64,000 nucleotides of DNA from Sciurus carolinensis. Its lineage: Eukaryota; Chordata; Mammalia; Rodentia; Sciuridae. The stretch is taken from NCBI RefSeq assembly GCF_902686445.1, contig NC_062217.1, positions 175,525,598 to 175,589,597 of the forward strand, written 5' to 3'. Position 1 is the first letter of the stretch. The number at the start of each line of letters is the position of its first letter. Below are positions 12,800-25,214 of the stretch, in pieces. Made by a program: the position numbers and the translations under genes. The notes beneath the pieces were generated by a model. The model made no database searches and was not told the origin of the DNA. It worked only from the letters and a program-made list of their open reading frames with translations.

Positions 12800-13740
12800 T
12801 CTGATTCTGAGAATTTACTGTTTTTCTATGTGACTGCATCAAAAAGAAATTGACATGAAACAATGTCTACTATAATAGCATCAAACCAACTATTTGGAGA
12901 TAAATATACAAAAGGTGTATAAGACCTAAAACTACAACTCTCTGCTGAGGGAAATCCAAGAAAGCCTAAATAAATGGAGAGATATACCATGTTCATGAAT
13001 TGTAAGGCTCAATATTATAAAGATATCCAATCTCCCTAATATTGATTCACATATTTAACACAATCACAATCAATACCTGGTCAGGCTTTCTGTAGAATTG
13101 ACAAAGTGATTCAAGACTTATAAGGAAACCTAAAGGACCTAGAATTGCCAAAACAATTGGAAACAAGCAAAATTGGACAGTGTGCACTATCTCACTCCAA
13201 GACTGACTACAAAGCTACAGTATCAAGACCTCATGACACTGGTACAAGGAGAGTCACAAAGAGGCCCCAGAAACAAACACACACCTGCTGACTTCTGTTG
13301 AAGGTCCAAGGCAATCCAGTGGGAAATCAAAGTCCTTTCAAGGAAAATACTGGGATGACCAGACAGTCACTTGGAAAAAAATGAACCTTTATCCTACTTC
13401 ACATCCTGCACAAGTTAATTTGAAATGCATGTGAGATCTGAACTTGACTGCAGGGACTGCAGATGTAGCTCAGTGCATGTGCCTAGCATGTGCAAGGCCC
13501 TAGGTTCCATCCTCAGTAGTACACACACACATGAAATTTGAAAATACAAATACATATTACACAAGACAGAAATCAGTAATCGAAAATGCTGCTCATAAAA
13601 GAGAATACTGAGAAAATGAGTGGTAAGACACAGGCTGGGAGAAAGCATTCACAGCACACAGATCCACCCAAGAGCTTGAATCCTACGACTCAAAAACTCC
13701 TACAACTGAATATTAATAAAAGACACACACACTCTGCATG
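12800..13740 (+). repeat. Old L1 ORF2 fragment, interrupted by an ID SINE
   Basis: Landmarks of decayed L1 ORF2 appear in order: 'aaaggtgtataagacct', 'aaataaatggagagatat', 'aattgtaaggctcaatat', 'gaattgccaaaacaattgg', 'caaagctacagtatcaag', then 'ctcctacaactgaat' and later 3' sequence. An ID-type SINE splits it at 13,453-13,533. Stops and indels throughout show it is inactive. Confidence 0.8.
13453..13533 (+). repeat. ID-type (tRNA-derived) SINE
   Basis: The element contains the A-box-like GATGTAGCTCAGTG, TGCCTAGCATGTGCAAGGCCC, and the B-box-like GGTTCCATCC, followed by CAGTAGTACACACACACATGAAA. This is the ID family widespread in rodents and abundant in squirrels. The Pol III boxes are degraded, so it is not a functional tRNA. 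Confidence 0.85.
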
Positions 13741-13784
13741 AGACTTGAATAGACTTCACCAAGTAAAGCATAAAATGACTGACT

Positions 13785-13935
13785 TCAGGCTGCCAACAAA
13801 TGACCACGAACTGGGTGGTTAACTGACATTCTCTTCTCTAACTTCTCACGCTCTGGGGACCAGAAGTTCAAGGTCGAGATGCTGCACCATGGGTGTCTGG
13901 TGAGGGCCCGCCTCCTGGGTCAGAGCTGCCCCGCT
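13785..13935 (-). repeat. MLT1-like (ERVL-MaLR) LTR fragment
   Basis: In reverse orientation it carries decayed MLT1 LTR-end landmarks: GGCTGCCAACAAA, CCACGAACTGGGTGG, 'ctcacgctctggggacc' and AGAAGTTCAAGGTCGAGATG. Only the terminal part is recognisable. An old solo or partial LTR with no coding capacity. Confidence 0.5.
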
Positions 13936-14129
13936 GGGTGTTTAACACAGGAAAGATGTGTTCTTGTCCCAGGTGGTTCCTGAGAGGACAAGGGAGTGGC
14001 AAGCAGCTCCCAGGAAATGTCATTCCTCACCAGACCACCAAACTGCTGGGGTTTGTGACCCTTCCTCCAGGAGTCCTAGGATGCCAGGCCTGGGAGCTGC
14101 ATCCTGAGGCAGCCTCCCACCCACAGTCC

Positions 14130-17100
14130 CAAGGGTCCCAGCTGCTCTGCTCTTCACAGGGCGCCCACCAGGGCCGCCCATCAGGCACAGCCCAGGGAAG
14201 CAGCGTGGGGAGAGGCACAATCTGCCCTGTCTGAAGCCTTCTCACCTCTGCACGGCTCTGACAATGACTCACGCGGCTGTGGGAGCTCAGGGTTTGAATA
14301 AGGAAAAGAAGAGGTCGGCAGAGCAACCGCCTTGCAGGAGAACAGCCGCTGGATGACAATGTAATTAACGGAAGCTTTCAGAACCTTCCAATTAACTCAA
14401 TCTGCAGATGAGCTGGCTCAAGTCCTCTGGAGCATTGCAGTTTTAATTTAAAGGAATCTGGTTCCTTTTGGTAAAGGTTTCCTAAGATCCCACTGCACTG
14501 GGGCAGTGACTGTGGTTGTGACACAACCACATGGGTCCAAAGCCAGGACGGGCCTGCATGAGTCTAGGTGACCACTGTCCCCTCTGGCCTCTCAGCCCAC
14601 GATGCATTCCTCCCCAGATCATGCATGCAGGGCGGAAGATGTATGTAATCCCCATGAGAGGCAGGCTCAGCCCTCCGAGGATACCAGGGTCCTTGCAACA
14701 GGATACCGCTCTTCTCACCCTGCAATAATGGGCCCATAGTTGGGTAAGAGGCTGCCTGGTGGGTAGAAGGGCTGTGCTCCTGAGACGCTAGCCCACTGCA
14801 ATGCAGACCAGCGGGGGTCCCCATTCGCCCCTCTGAAAGACGGAGTGGGCATCGCACGAGGTCCCATTCCTTCTTCCAGCCTCCTCCAGCCTCCCACATG
14901 GACACCAAGGCTAGGCTGTGCCAGGATGAAGGTCCTTGATGCCCACACATGGCATCGCACACTCCCAGCTGGTCAGGTGTAACTGACCAATCAGCCTGGG
15001 CTTCAGGCAGACCCTGAAAGGGCCCAGACCCAGGGGCACCATTCCCAACAGCAGGGTGGCACTGAAGCATGACTCCCCGGGGTCTCCAGATGCCCAAGAC
15101 GCCACTCGCCCTGGCTCTGACCACACTTGCCATACTGGAAGCTCTGTCAAGCTGGTGGACACAGACTGTAGGTTCCCTGCCCTCCCTGTGTGCAAGGACA
15201 GCCGGCCTAACCTGATCCCGGGAGCTGGTCACTGGCAGTGAAGGTGCGCAGGGGTCCCCATTTCCAGATACCCACAGGAAGGCAAGAAGCAAAGCCACTG
15301 AGGTGCGGCCTGCGGGGGTTGCCCCCAGTCTTCCCTTGCCCTCCCCAGGCCGAGGCCTCCCTCTAGATCCAAGGGCTCCCTGGATGCTACAAAGCTGGGA
15401 CACCTCCTGGACCAGTCAAGAGGCACAGGGTCCCCATGCTCCAGAGGCTTCTTAAAGATGACAGAATAACCACTACACCAAGCCCCACTGCCCATGCCCC
15501 ACCGTCACCCCCTCGGTACTGGAGGGCATCGCTCAGGATGCAGGAGTGAGCCCAGGAGGCTGAGCCTGCTTCAGGCACAGGGCCTTCTCAGGCCAATGTG
15601 TTGAGAGGACAGCACACAGCAAAGCAGGAAGAGCTGGGTGGCCTGGGGAGAGGACACCTGGCAGCCATGTCCCAGTAACCTGGCCTGGGCTTGGCAGGAT
15701 GTCCCCTCCTGAACTCTGAGATGGCCCAAGTGACCACTTCAGCCACCAAACGGTAAGCCACTCTCAGGTCAGGGAAATTTCTTTACTAGCGAGAGCCCAT
15801 CTGGAGAGCTCTTCCCCACTCTAGCCCCAGGGTACACACCTCCAGGGTGACAAAGATGCCAAGCCATCCTGCTGGCTTCTGGTGGAGCGGGAAGCAGAAG
15901 GCAGGCAGGACTGCCCAAGCCATGGGGTGGGGACACTTGCACAGCAGAGCACCCTGCCTGCCCTGACCTGGGAGGGGAGCCAGGCTGCTGGCCAGGCAGG
16001 CACAGGGCACTGACGGTGAGCCGTGGGGCTCCATTTGGAAGCTGCCGAGTGGGGCTGGCCACAGTGGAGGGGACGGGGAGGGACTGCATAGCTGTGCAGA
16101 CGCTGAGCCCGGCACCAGGCAGGTGGAGGGCAGGTAGCGAGGGCCGCTCCGACTGCAGCACTGGGAATTCAGGGGAGACCCCAGAGGACGCAGAGTCAGA
16201 GCTGGGGCAGAAACAGGGCTCAGCGCTCATGAGTGCCTGAGATAGAAAAGGCCCATCCCGCAAAGGCAGAGCCAAGATGGCGCCCTGAAAGCCCAGGGTG
16301 GGGGCATAACGGGCCCAGCGAGCACCCCCAGCCCCTGGAAGGACGGCGGAGAGCCCCTGGAGGAGGCGGACTTGGGGCAGTGCCGCTGTGGGGGGTTCAG
16401 GACTGGTTCTGACCATGATGGGTTTGAGACATCCCACGACACAGGAATGACGTCAAGTCTGGCTGGAGAGAAAGCCTGCAGCGTGGGAGACAGGCCCAGC
16501 TGGGGAGGTGAACTTGGGAGCCGCTGGCATATCAGTGGCATTTGAAGCCATGAGACCACCAACGCATGAGTGGAGAAGGGGAAGGAGCCTGAAGGCATCT
16601 GGCACAGAGTCAGCATGACAGGGAGGGTCAGCAGGGAGGATGAGAAGGACCTCTGGGCAGTGGGCGTCCCAAAAGCCCTGAGAGAAAGGGCGCGGGAGGG
16701 TTCAAGAGCGTGGGCTCCTGCCTGGGCCGAGGAGAAGGAGCATGGGGACCCTGCCTGAAGGGGTCATCACAGGACAGCCCAGGAGCAGGGGGCGGGTCTG
16801 CCCACAGGGGCCAAGACAGGACAGTAGGCAGGTCTGCCTGGGGGTCAAGAGAGAACTGGAGGGAGGAGCTGACAACAGTGCTCTCTTTTGCTGAGGACAT
16901 GGGGCTAAGAAAAGGGACATGGGGTCAGGTAAAGTTTTCCTAACATGCTAACATGGGGCACATTCGTGACACACTCAACAACCAACCCCAGGAAGCCGCC
17001 TGGATGCTGGCACTGTGTCCCATGTGGGGACACAGACAGTCCTGGTTGGTTCTCAGGCCTCTCAGGAGCTAGTGCTAGGACCATTGCCAACTGCGACCCT

Positions 17101-18960
17101 GAACTGTCGCACACGTGGCTGAGAGTACAGCCTGACCCAGCCCTGGGCCTGCGCACCAGCCGTCCTGTGGGAATCAGTGCCTTGAACACTGTTCTCCAGG
17201 GCCCGGATGGTTCTCCAGATCACACTTCCCTTAGAGGACATGAGGACCAAGAGCCCAGGGACCAGCAGCTCTCCCTGCAGACGGAGGGGTCAGAATGGGT
17301 ACCCGTCCAGGGTCTGGGGACACTCGCTGGAGGAAGACTCTGAGGCTCAGCTGAGGGGGGCTGCTAAGACACATGGGTGCAGGAGGGGTGCAGGCAGAGG
17401 GCACACGGCACAGGGAGCACACATGACAGCAAATGTGTGAGCCGTGGCTTGCCGTCGAGGCCACTGGGGACCTGCAGGCTGGACTGGGCTTCCCACCACC
17501 AAGCCAGTTCTTCAGCAGCATGAGTTCCAGCAGCACCGACTGAAGCCAAACTCCTGGGCAGAGCTGGACACTGGTGACTCTGCTGTCCTGGCAAACTTTT
17601 AATTAAGGTTGAGCATACATGCAAAACGGATCGGCAACCGAGCTGATCAGGAGCCCGGGAGCTCCCAGCACCCAGGAGCCTGTGTGCCCTCCACTCTATG
17701 GCCCCACCCTGGCATCGAGCAGGGCCCGGCCTCTGCCCTGTGTGTCTGGCTCCCCCTACTCTGCGGTGTCTGAGAGGCTCCCTGCTGCTGTGTCCACCAC
17801 AGGTGGCTGGTTCCATTGCTAGAGTTCTCCCGGGCAAATGCACAAGGATCCGGGTAGGTGTTCTCCTTCAGGCCTTTGGGGTAAAGACGTACAGGCCCTA
17901 CTGGTCCATGCCTAGGGACGCACCTGTTGGCAAGTGTCAGTGCCCCACCAGAAGCACCTGTGGCTGCACAGCGATGGGGGAACACGCCCTAGGGGAAAGC
18001 GGGGGCCCCACAAAGGTGGTGGGAAAGGTGGTGCTAGGTGTGGGGCGATGGTAGGTAGTGCTAGAGGCACGAGGGCCAATGTGACCAGGAGGGGACACAA
18101 ACCTCAGCACTGGGCAGAGAAGGTGGGAGCAGGGCAGCACGGGGTCTGTCACGGGGCTGGGCAGTGTTCAGACCTCACTCCGTCTCTACCTGCCCTGGTC
18201 ACAGATGCTGATGGGGGGTGCTGAGAACTGTCTGTGGTCAGCAGGAGAAACCCAGGCCCCACAGAGGGGCAAGGCCAGCGCCTGCTCTCCCAGGGAACAG
18301 AGGTGCAGCGGCCAGATGGTTCCAGGCGCCTGTGGGGACCCTCGCCATCAGCAGCGTGTGCAGAGCGGTACACAGAAAAGACATCCAGCTCAATGAACGG
18401 AGCCAGTCTCAAGCCAGCAAGAACGGACCAGTCCTGGGCACTGAGAGTCAAGCGTCCCAGGGCAGGACATGTGCCCAGTACCCAGTTCTTAGCTTCTAAT
18501 ACTGTCTCCCAAAAAAAAGGAACCACGGTCCTTGGAGAAATGCTGCTTCTGGGCTGGGTTAGGAAACACACAGAATAAGCCCAGAGCATCCTGTAGTGAC
18601 GGAAAGGAAGTCATCCAACACGAGCCGCAGCAGACAGGACGGAGGCACGCCCGGGACAGGAGCCACAGGGGCGGGGAACGGTGCGAACAGCAAACAGCCA
18701 GGCAGCACCATGACCCAGTGTAAAGGTCCACGGCGGAATAAATGACTGAGCTTCAGAATAAATGGTGGAAGAGCAAAGGCTTCTGTGCAGAAGAATCCCA
18801 AACAACTGTACAGGGACATCCACAGAGGTGACCATGACCCCAACCCTGAAGTGTGGGCTGCAGGCAGTGCCATCCTCCCAGGAAGCACAGCACAGAGAGG
18901 GAAGGGTAACTTTACAGTGAGCACCTGCACCCTGCTGCACCTGGGTGCCCCAAGGTCCTC
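14130..18960. other. STK32C intron 1, unassigned
   Basis: No gene or repeat could be recognised. The 14,340-14,480 part is AT-rich, repeat-free and contains two TAATTA-like motifs (ATTAAC repeated). The remainder is GC-moderate sequence with open frames only of background length. Confidence 0.45.
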
Positions 18961-18964
18961 AGTG

Positions 18965-19250
18965 GCAGCGTGGGACAGGTGGAAGCTTCGAAGGGAGGCC
19001 TGGTGGCAGGTCTCTGTGCCGCTGAGGGGTTCTGGGACCCGTCTCTCTTGCCCAGCTTCCATTTGTTCACATAAGCTCTTAGATGCCCACTCTCCCACCA
19101 TGTCGGGTCCCCATCCACCATCCTCACAGAGACCACACCAATGGGCCACCTGTCTTGAACTTTGAACCTCAAACGCTGAGCTAATACACCTTTTCTTTAT
19201 CAGGAGCCTGTGTCAGCTATATTGTCACAGTAACAAAAAGCTGATTCCTA
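18965..19250 (+). repeat. ERVL-MaLR-type LTR, degraded
   Basis: Follows the 3' half of the MaLR-like LTR common in squirrels: 'ggtggaagcttcgaaggg', 'ctgaggggttctggg', 'gaactttgaacctcaaac', 'ctgagctaatacacctttt' and a terminal 'cacagtaacaaaaagctga'. An old solo LTR remnant with no genes. Confidence 0.55.
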
Positions 19251-19499
19251 TTCCAGGTGACAGGGCCCACGTTATGAGTGATGAATCCTGTGGATGGCAC
19301 CTCACCCTCAAAATCCACACCCAGCTAATCCCGGGGGCATTCCACAAAAGCGTGGCCTCGAGGTCATCGGAAACGGGAGAGTCGGAGAAGCCGTCAAGGT
19401 ACAAGGAGCCCAAGGAATCGTGTCACTAAATGCCATGTGGGGTCCTGGATGGGAGCAGGAGGCAGAGGAGATTCGGGGAAACTAGGAGATCTGACAAGG

Positions 19500-19700
19500 C
19501 GTGGACTTTGGCTCACAGTAACGTATCAATATCACTTCTCTAGTCCTGACAAAGGGGCCAGGTTAATGTGAGATGTTAACGGGAGAGAAAAGCAGGCGTG
19601 GGTAGTGGGAACTCGGCCATCTTCACAGCTTTTCTGCAAGCTACACTATTCTGCAATAGGTTTACTAGAAAAAGTGTTTTAAAGGTGATACATATTTCGT
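19500..19700 (+). repeat. Old L1 3' UTR fragment
   Basis: Landmarks typical of the 3' end of old mammalian L1s: 'aacgtatcaatatcac', 'gttaatgtgagatgttaac', 'gtgggaactcggccatcttc' and 'tttctgcaagctacactattct'. Confidence 0.55.
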
Positions 19701-22700
19701 ATGCGTTCAAATACAAGTTGGGCTGTAACATGAAAAACTAAAAGTGGTTGTTATATTAGTTCTGGGATTACATAAGATGCTGAATGTCTTAATACTTTTT
19801 CTTGTCACTTTCATTACATAATAAAAAGCTATAAAGGGAAAAAAGATCATTCTGGTAACAGTTTCTTGCAGTTGAACAGGAATCCATGTAATTCATCACC
19901 TAAACCAGGACACCCTCCAGAGTGAAAGGGGACACTATTAATAATCATGCCAGGTCAGCGGCATGAAGCAGAATGTCCCAGGCAACCCTAGGACAGAGAA
20001 GTGGGGCTCAGGGGCTTGTGCCGTCTGGAGTCCCCACCAGCTTCAGCAACCCTGGAAAGGGGTATCTGAACAGCGGGTAGGCCGAGCTGGATGGCCAGGA
20101 GTGGAGTGGCCTTGTGGAGGGACACCAGGCCTGCACAGCACTATCCAGAATCCCCACCACCACCTGGTCCTCTTACACTGCTCAGGACAGCACTCAGGGC
20201 CAGGCCCACTGTCTTCAGCTGGGCCAGGCCCACAGCTTCACCCTTTCCTTTACGTCCTCCTTCCTCTCCGCTTCCTCTGGGTCCTCCCCGTCACCCCCAC
20301 CCAGCCTCAGGTACTCACTTTGCAAATTACCTTTTCTGCCCATGGAGCTAAAACATGATTTCAGAACCACAAGATGACCTTGGTACTGAGAAGAAACAGA
20401 GCAAAATGGACAAGTGAGACCCTGGGTGGGTCACAGGTGGATCTGCTGCAGCAGCACGGGAAGCCCTGAATCAGGGTTGCGGAGACTCTCAGAAAAGTCC
20501 CAGTCAGAGGTGGAGACAGCCACACGCCGGGGCCCTGGCCCTGACACCCGCAGCAAGGTGCGCCCTGGCTTCTTGGCTTTGCTTGTCAAACTCAGGAAGA
20601 TGTTGACTTCCAGCACAGAAACAGTTTCCTTCCAAGATCTTCCAGTTTCCATGCATGGAGATGCTTTGTGCCTTCCGGCACAGCAGCCTGGGTGTGCTGT
20701 TTGGCACTGGACAGGCGTGGTTACCGCAGGTTTGAGGTCCCAGGTCAGAGCTGCCAAGAGGGAGGCAGCAGCCTGCTCTCTGACGGCACCTCTAGGCTGT
20801 CCCTAAGTCCCCTGCCCTGTGTCCAGCTCTTTCTGACAGCCGGCCTTGCTGACCAACAGCCCCCAACCCACCCCAGACGCAGCGCCTCTGGCGTCCGTGA
20901 CCCCCACCCCACCCAGGCTGCACCCGTCTTCCTCTGACTGCAGGATGTGGCAGAAGGGATGCCAAGTCCATCCAGGCTCGTCACAAGAAGGCCTGGCTTC
21001 GTCCACCTCGTGCTCTTAAGTCCTGCCACCTCACTGCACAGACCTTGGGGCGGGAGAAGCCCGGGGACTACGAGGACGGTGTGGTTCTCCAGTATTCTCC
21101 CAGGAAGGGCGAGCCTAACCCCTCCACTGAGCGCGCACTGGACTTGGTGACCCAAGTGACTGGCTGCAGAGGCGGATCGCGACTGGCGGAGCACCACTGG
21201 CGGGGAACCAGGTGGGTGTCCTGCGGCCCCAGTCAAACCAACAGCTCACGCAGGCCAGAGCAGCTGCACCCGGCCCTCTGACGTGCCGGCGCGTGCAACT
21301 GTGCGGTGGCGTTCATCACTGTGAGCACCAAGTCCTGAGGAAAGCTGTCCAGCAGCGCTGGACAGCCAACATACCACCAACTCAGGAGCGAGACCCCGGG
21401 AGGCCCCCACCGACACAGCCAGAGCCACTCAGGCCAGGAGGCCACACACGAGCCAGGAGGCCACCTTGGAAGCTCTGGTTTCACAGATGTCACCTGGGGC
21501 AGAGATGGCCGTCCCCACTGAGCCTTTCAAATTCCCAGACCACAGAATCAGGAGCAGTAGTCAAAAAGGTCGTTAGATGACCAGAGAAAGCTGCACAAAA
21601 CACGTGCCCCCCAAACACAAAAAGCATCGCGTGAGACACAATGTCAGAAACTGACCCCCGAGGGCTGCCGGGGACAGTCTGTGAACGCCAGCTCTGAGCT
21701 CAGCTGTGGCAAAGGAAGGGACCCAGGCCCTGGGCACCAGAGAGGCAGAAGTGCCTGGGGGGGGCAACCATGACCATTGTAGGCCCTCCCCACACTCGGC
21801 CGCAGGGGCAGAGGGATGACATGGTCCCCACACAAGGCCTTAAGTGCCCACAACGACCAGGCGAGCTCACCGGGAAGCACACACAGCTGAGCCCCTGTGC
21901 CCGAGGCGGGCGCCAGGGAGGTGTTCTGAGGGTGCTGAGACCTTTCTAAATCACTGTGGGAAATGGAACGTGCTCCGTTCCTATTTTTAATAAATTGGGG
22001 GTGATACTGACTCCCACCTGTAGCCAACTTGGTTCCCGAACTTAAATGACATCAAGCTGAGGTTTCACACAATGGGGCTGGAGCTTGGGGGAGTGTGTTA
22101 GAGACCAGCCTGGGCTCCTGGTCTGGAGAAAAAGGATGGGCGGTGTTGGTGATTCGCCTTACAGTAGGACGAGCCTCACCAGGGCGGGTCAGGTCTGCTC
22201 TCAACCCCCAGCCCTGCTAGCTCTGCAACTGCCTTCGTTTCTAACATAACAGATTTGGAGTCAATGGGAAGCTTGTTTTTTGATGGAGCAGCCATTCTGG
22301 TTTTTTAAATAACAATAATTGTGTTAGTCACAGTTTCTGCCATATGGTTTGAAATGTGGGGCAAGGCAATCACTCAGCATGTGGGGTCCCACCTGTCTTT
22401 TGGGGGCAGCATTTGCCCAGGCCCTGGGCAGGAGGGAAACCCCTCAGGAAAGCCCCAGACTCAGGGATGACAGGCTCACCCCACCTGGACCCCAGTGTGA
22501 GGAGAAGGCCTAGAGGACCAGGGTCCAGTCACTTGCCAGCAGCTTGGCCAGCAGGAGAGATGCTGGCCGCCAGAGCTGCAGCGTCATCCAGCTGCACAGG
22601 AGCAAAAGCAGGGACAAAGGAACCGCAATGTTCAGAGGAGGAGGACAAATCCAGAGGGGGAGGAAAACGACGGCAGGAAGCAGCCCCAACCTGTGCCGAG

Positions 22701-23220
22701 GTGAACCCAGTTCCGCTGAGCTCCTGATGGGGAAGGGGCAACACGCGCCCAGGGCACAGGCCCCCACATCAGAACCAGGGCTCCTGGCAGCAGGGTGCTC
22801 CCCATCAGGAGCCCACCCCTCCTGCAGCAGGCTCTGGGACAGGAGGACACAGAGACCAAGACGGTGGGGTCGTGCCCCAGCAGCCCGCCAGCATGAAGTC
22901 CAGAGGCAGAGGCCATGTGAAGTCTCCGGCCACAGTGCTGGGTGACTGACCCAGGCTACAGAACACCAGGCACATCTCAGTTACACAGAAAGGGCTGGCC
23001 TGGGAAAAAGAACTACAGAGAGATAAAAGAAAACTAAAAAGAGACACAGGGCGGCCAGTGCACGCCATCTCCTCAGGGCAGCTCTGTTCCAAGGGCCAGC
23101 TGCCCTCCAGCACTAGGTCTGGTGTGTCCAGCCAGCACTGGGCAGGGCCAGGGCAGGCAGCTGTCCTCAGCTCCCCGGGGGCCTGGGGCAAGGGACTCAG
23201 CCCATGGCCTCCTGCCCTCA
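19700..23220. other. STK32C intron 1, unassigned
   Basis: AT-rich to about 19,900, then GC-moderate sequence. At 21,040-21,300 there is a CpG-richer patch, but its open frames carry no recognisable domain and no convincing exon boundaries. No SINE or L1 was recognised. Confidence 0.4.
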
Positions 23221-23264
23221 CTCAACAGTGCACACCTGCTGTATACCCACTGATACGGAGCTTA

Positions 23265-23360
23265 TGGCATATACCTAACGTATACTCACAGATTTCACTG
23301 CACACACCCTCTGTATACTCACAGATTTCACTGCACACACCCTCTGTATACTCACAGAGC
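23265..23360. repeat. 33-bp tandem repeat, about three copies
   Basis: GTATACTCACAG, then ATTTCACTGC, then ACACACCCTCT repeats twice almost perfectly. More diverged relatives on both sides (to about 23,430) keep the TATAC and CTCAC motifs. The 33-bp period is 11 codons, which leaves a minus-strand frame open. Confidence 0.85.
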
Positions 23361-23439
23361 TTACCATACATGCCTGCTCTACACTCACTCATACTGAACT
23401 CACTGTACACCTGCTACATACCCACTGATACCCACTGAG

Positions 23440-24430
23440 TTCCTGCTACTTGGTCTGTCCACAGACCAGCAGCAGTGGCATTGCCTGGAAGCTAGTTGGA
23501 GATCCAGAGTCTCCATCTGCCAGACCCACTGACCCAGGATTGGGTGATATGGATAATACAACGCCAACCATAGTCCCAGAGCTGCACTGAACTGTTCCAA
23601 CCGAGTGCTTTCCCACGGTCTGACCTCCCTCCCAACATCTTTTAGCCTCTCTGGTTTATGGCAGAGAGGCCCAGAACAAAACCTGTCTCCAATGCATTCT
23701 TGCATTTCCTCTCAACCGAAAGCTGGGTGGTTACATTTTTAAAGAGAAAGCCAGCTTATTTTTAGCCTTGTAAAATGTACAACCAGATGGATAGACACAC
23801 AGAGCTGACATTTGTTACATAAAAAAGTGTGACAGTAGGTCCCAAGTCCATTCTAGAGCCGCCTCACCAGTGGAGGAAAGGAAGCATGCAGCTTGAAGCT
23901 GCCCCAAGGCTCTCTTGGGCTCACGCCGCACCAGTAACCTGAGAACCCAGGAGCACACATCCAGGGGAGCCCAAGACAGGCCAGGACCACATTCCCCACT
24001 ACCAACCTGAACCCGAACCCTACTGCCAACACCAGGGGACTCTGAGCCAGCTTCCACCGGAATCCACAGGCTGCCCTTGCCAAAGTCCTTACAGGGCGGG
24101 CCTCACCACCCCCGCCTCCTAGGCCAGGAGGCGAGAGGCACCCATAAGGCCTGAATGCACACCCAATTGGACAAAGGCCTGAGCTGAAGTGAGGAGGAGC
24201 TGTGGGCAGGGTCAGCAGCCCTGCACAGCACTCTGCTCTCCTCTGCCCCCGGAGCCCTGGGTAACGCCATCAAGTAAAGCAAAGGAAAAAACATGTCACT
24301 GGGTAACTGAGCCACTTGTTGCATTCTGACAGACCACTCAGAATGCCCCGGGAAAGTAACTCAAAAACCATGAGGACAAACCAATGCAGGGCAAAATGGC
24401 CACATTCAAGAGAAACGTCTTAAGTAGATT
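23440..24430. other. STK32C intron 1, unassigned
   Basis: GC-moderate sequence between the 33-bp repeat and the next L1 fragment. No exon, SINE or LTR was recognised. Confidence 0.4.
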
Positions 24431-25190
24431 TCCATTATATCAGCACTAACCAGCATGACACAAAGCATGGAAAGCTCCCATTCACATATCAACAAAAAGC
24501 AACCAACATATGAAAAGAATAAAGTTTAAACTTGGAAATGTCCTAAATGTGTTCAGCTTAATAAAGTACAGAATACACAGGAGAAAGCTTTCCCACATTA
24601 TGTCAAATACTGTACCCTATGAAGGTTTCAATATAGAAAGTAAAACCACAGAAGTACTAGAAGAAAGTATGAATGCAGTTTTATAAATTGAACTATTATT
24701 AACTGTGCCTGGAAAAGAACTTTGTAACACAACACCAAGACAGGAAGCTTCCATGAAGTGGATGTTGATGAACCTGACCACACAAGGACTGAACAAATCC
24801 CTAGAGGAAGAAAACCCAGCAGCATCATGAGGTTATGGCAAATACAGCAGGAGGTGGTTAACATAAGGAAGGTTGCAAAGGTACGGGACATGGAGATCAT
24901 TACGGCAAGTGAAGTAGGAGAGACTCCAAGACAAGCAGTACTCATACGTGGAATCTAGAGGAAAGATCACATGAGAGCAGAAGAGCCTCCACCAGGAGAG
25001 GGGAAGGGATAGCAGGGGCGTACGTGACCAAGACATGCTATCCAAAAGCTCCAACATGCCACCATGAATCCATCGTTCTGTACAATTAATGTGCACTAGT
25101 AAAAGGAGAAAGAGAACAGCAATCCTCCTGCAGAAAACACTGGCCAAGACCACACGCTGATGAACTACAAAAAACAGCAAAACAACAAAA
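24430..25190 (+). repeat. L1 fragment ending in the 3' UTR
   Basis: The last 330 bp carry L1 3' UTR landmarks: 'gggacatggagatcatta', 'gcaagtgaagtaggagaga', 'catacgtggaatctagag' and 'acaattaatgtgcactag'. The upstream part, with 'gaagtactagaagaaag', fits an ORF2 remnant but less clearly. Confidence 0.65.
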
Positions 25191-25214
25191 CAAAAAATTT
25201 AAAATATCTCAAAC

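Noticed and set aside
13453..13533. tRNA-like A and B boxes
   Set aside because: ID SINE; no intact cloverleaf or anticodon stem. The same applies to the SINEs at 35.7, 42.3, 47.5, 59.0 and 59.8 kb.
21040..21300. CpG-richer patch with an open frame (MGREKPGDYED...)
   Set aside because: Short, no recognised domain, no matched acceptor/donor pair and only modest CpG density.
24758..24958. Plus-strand 66-codon open frame
   Set aside because: Lies within an L1 fragment; not a host gene.
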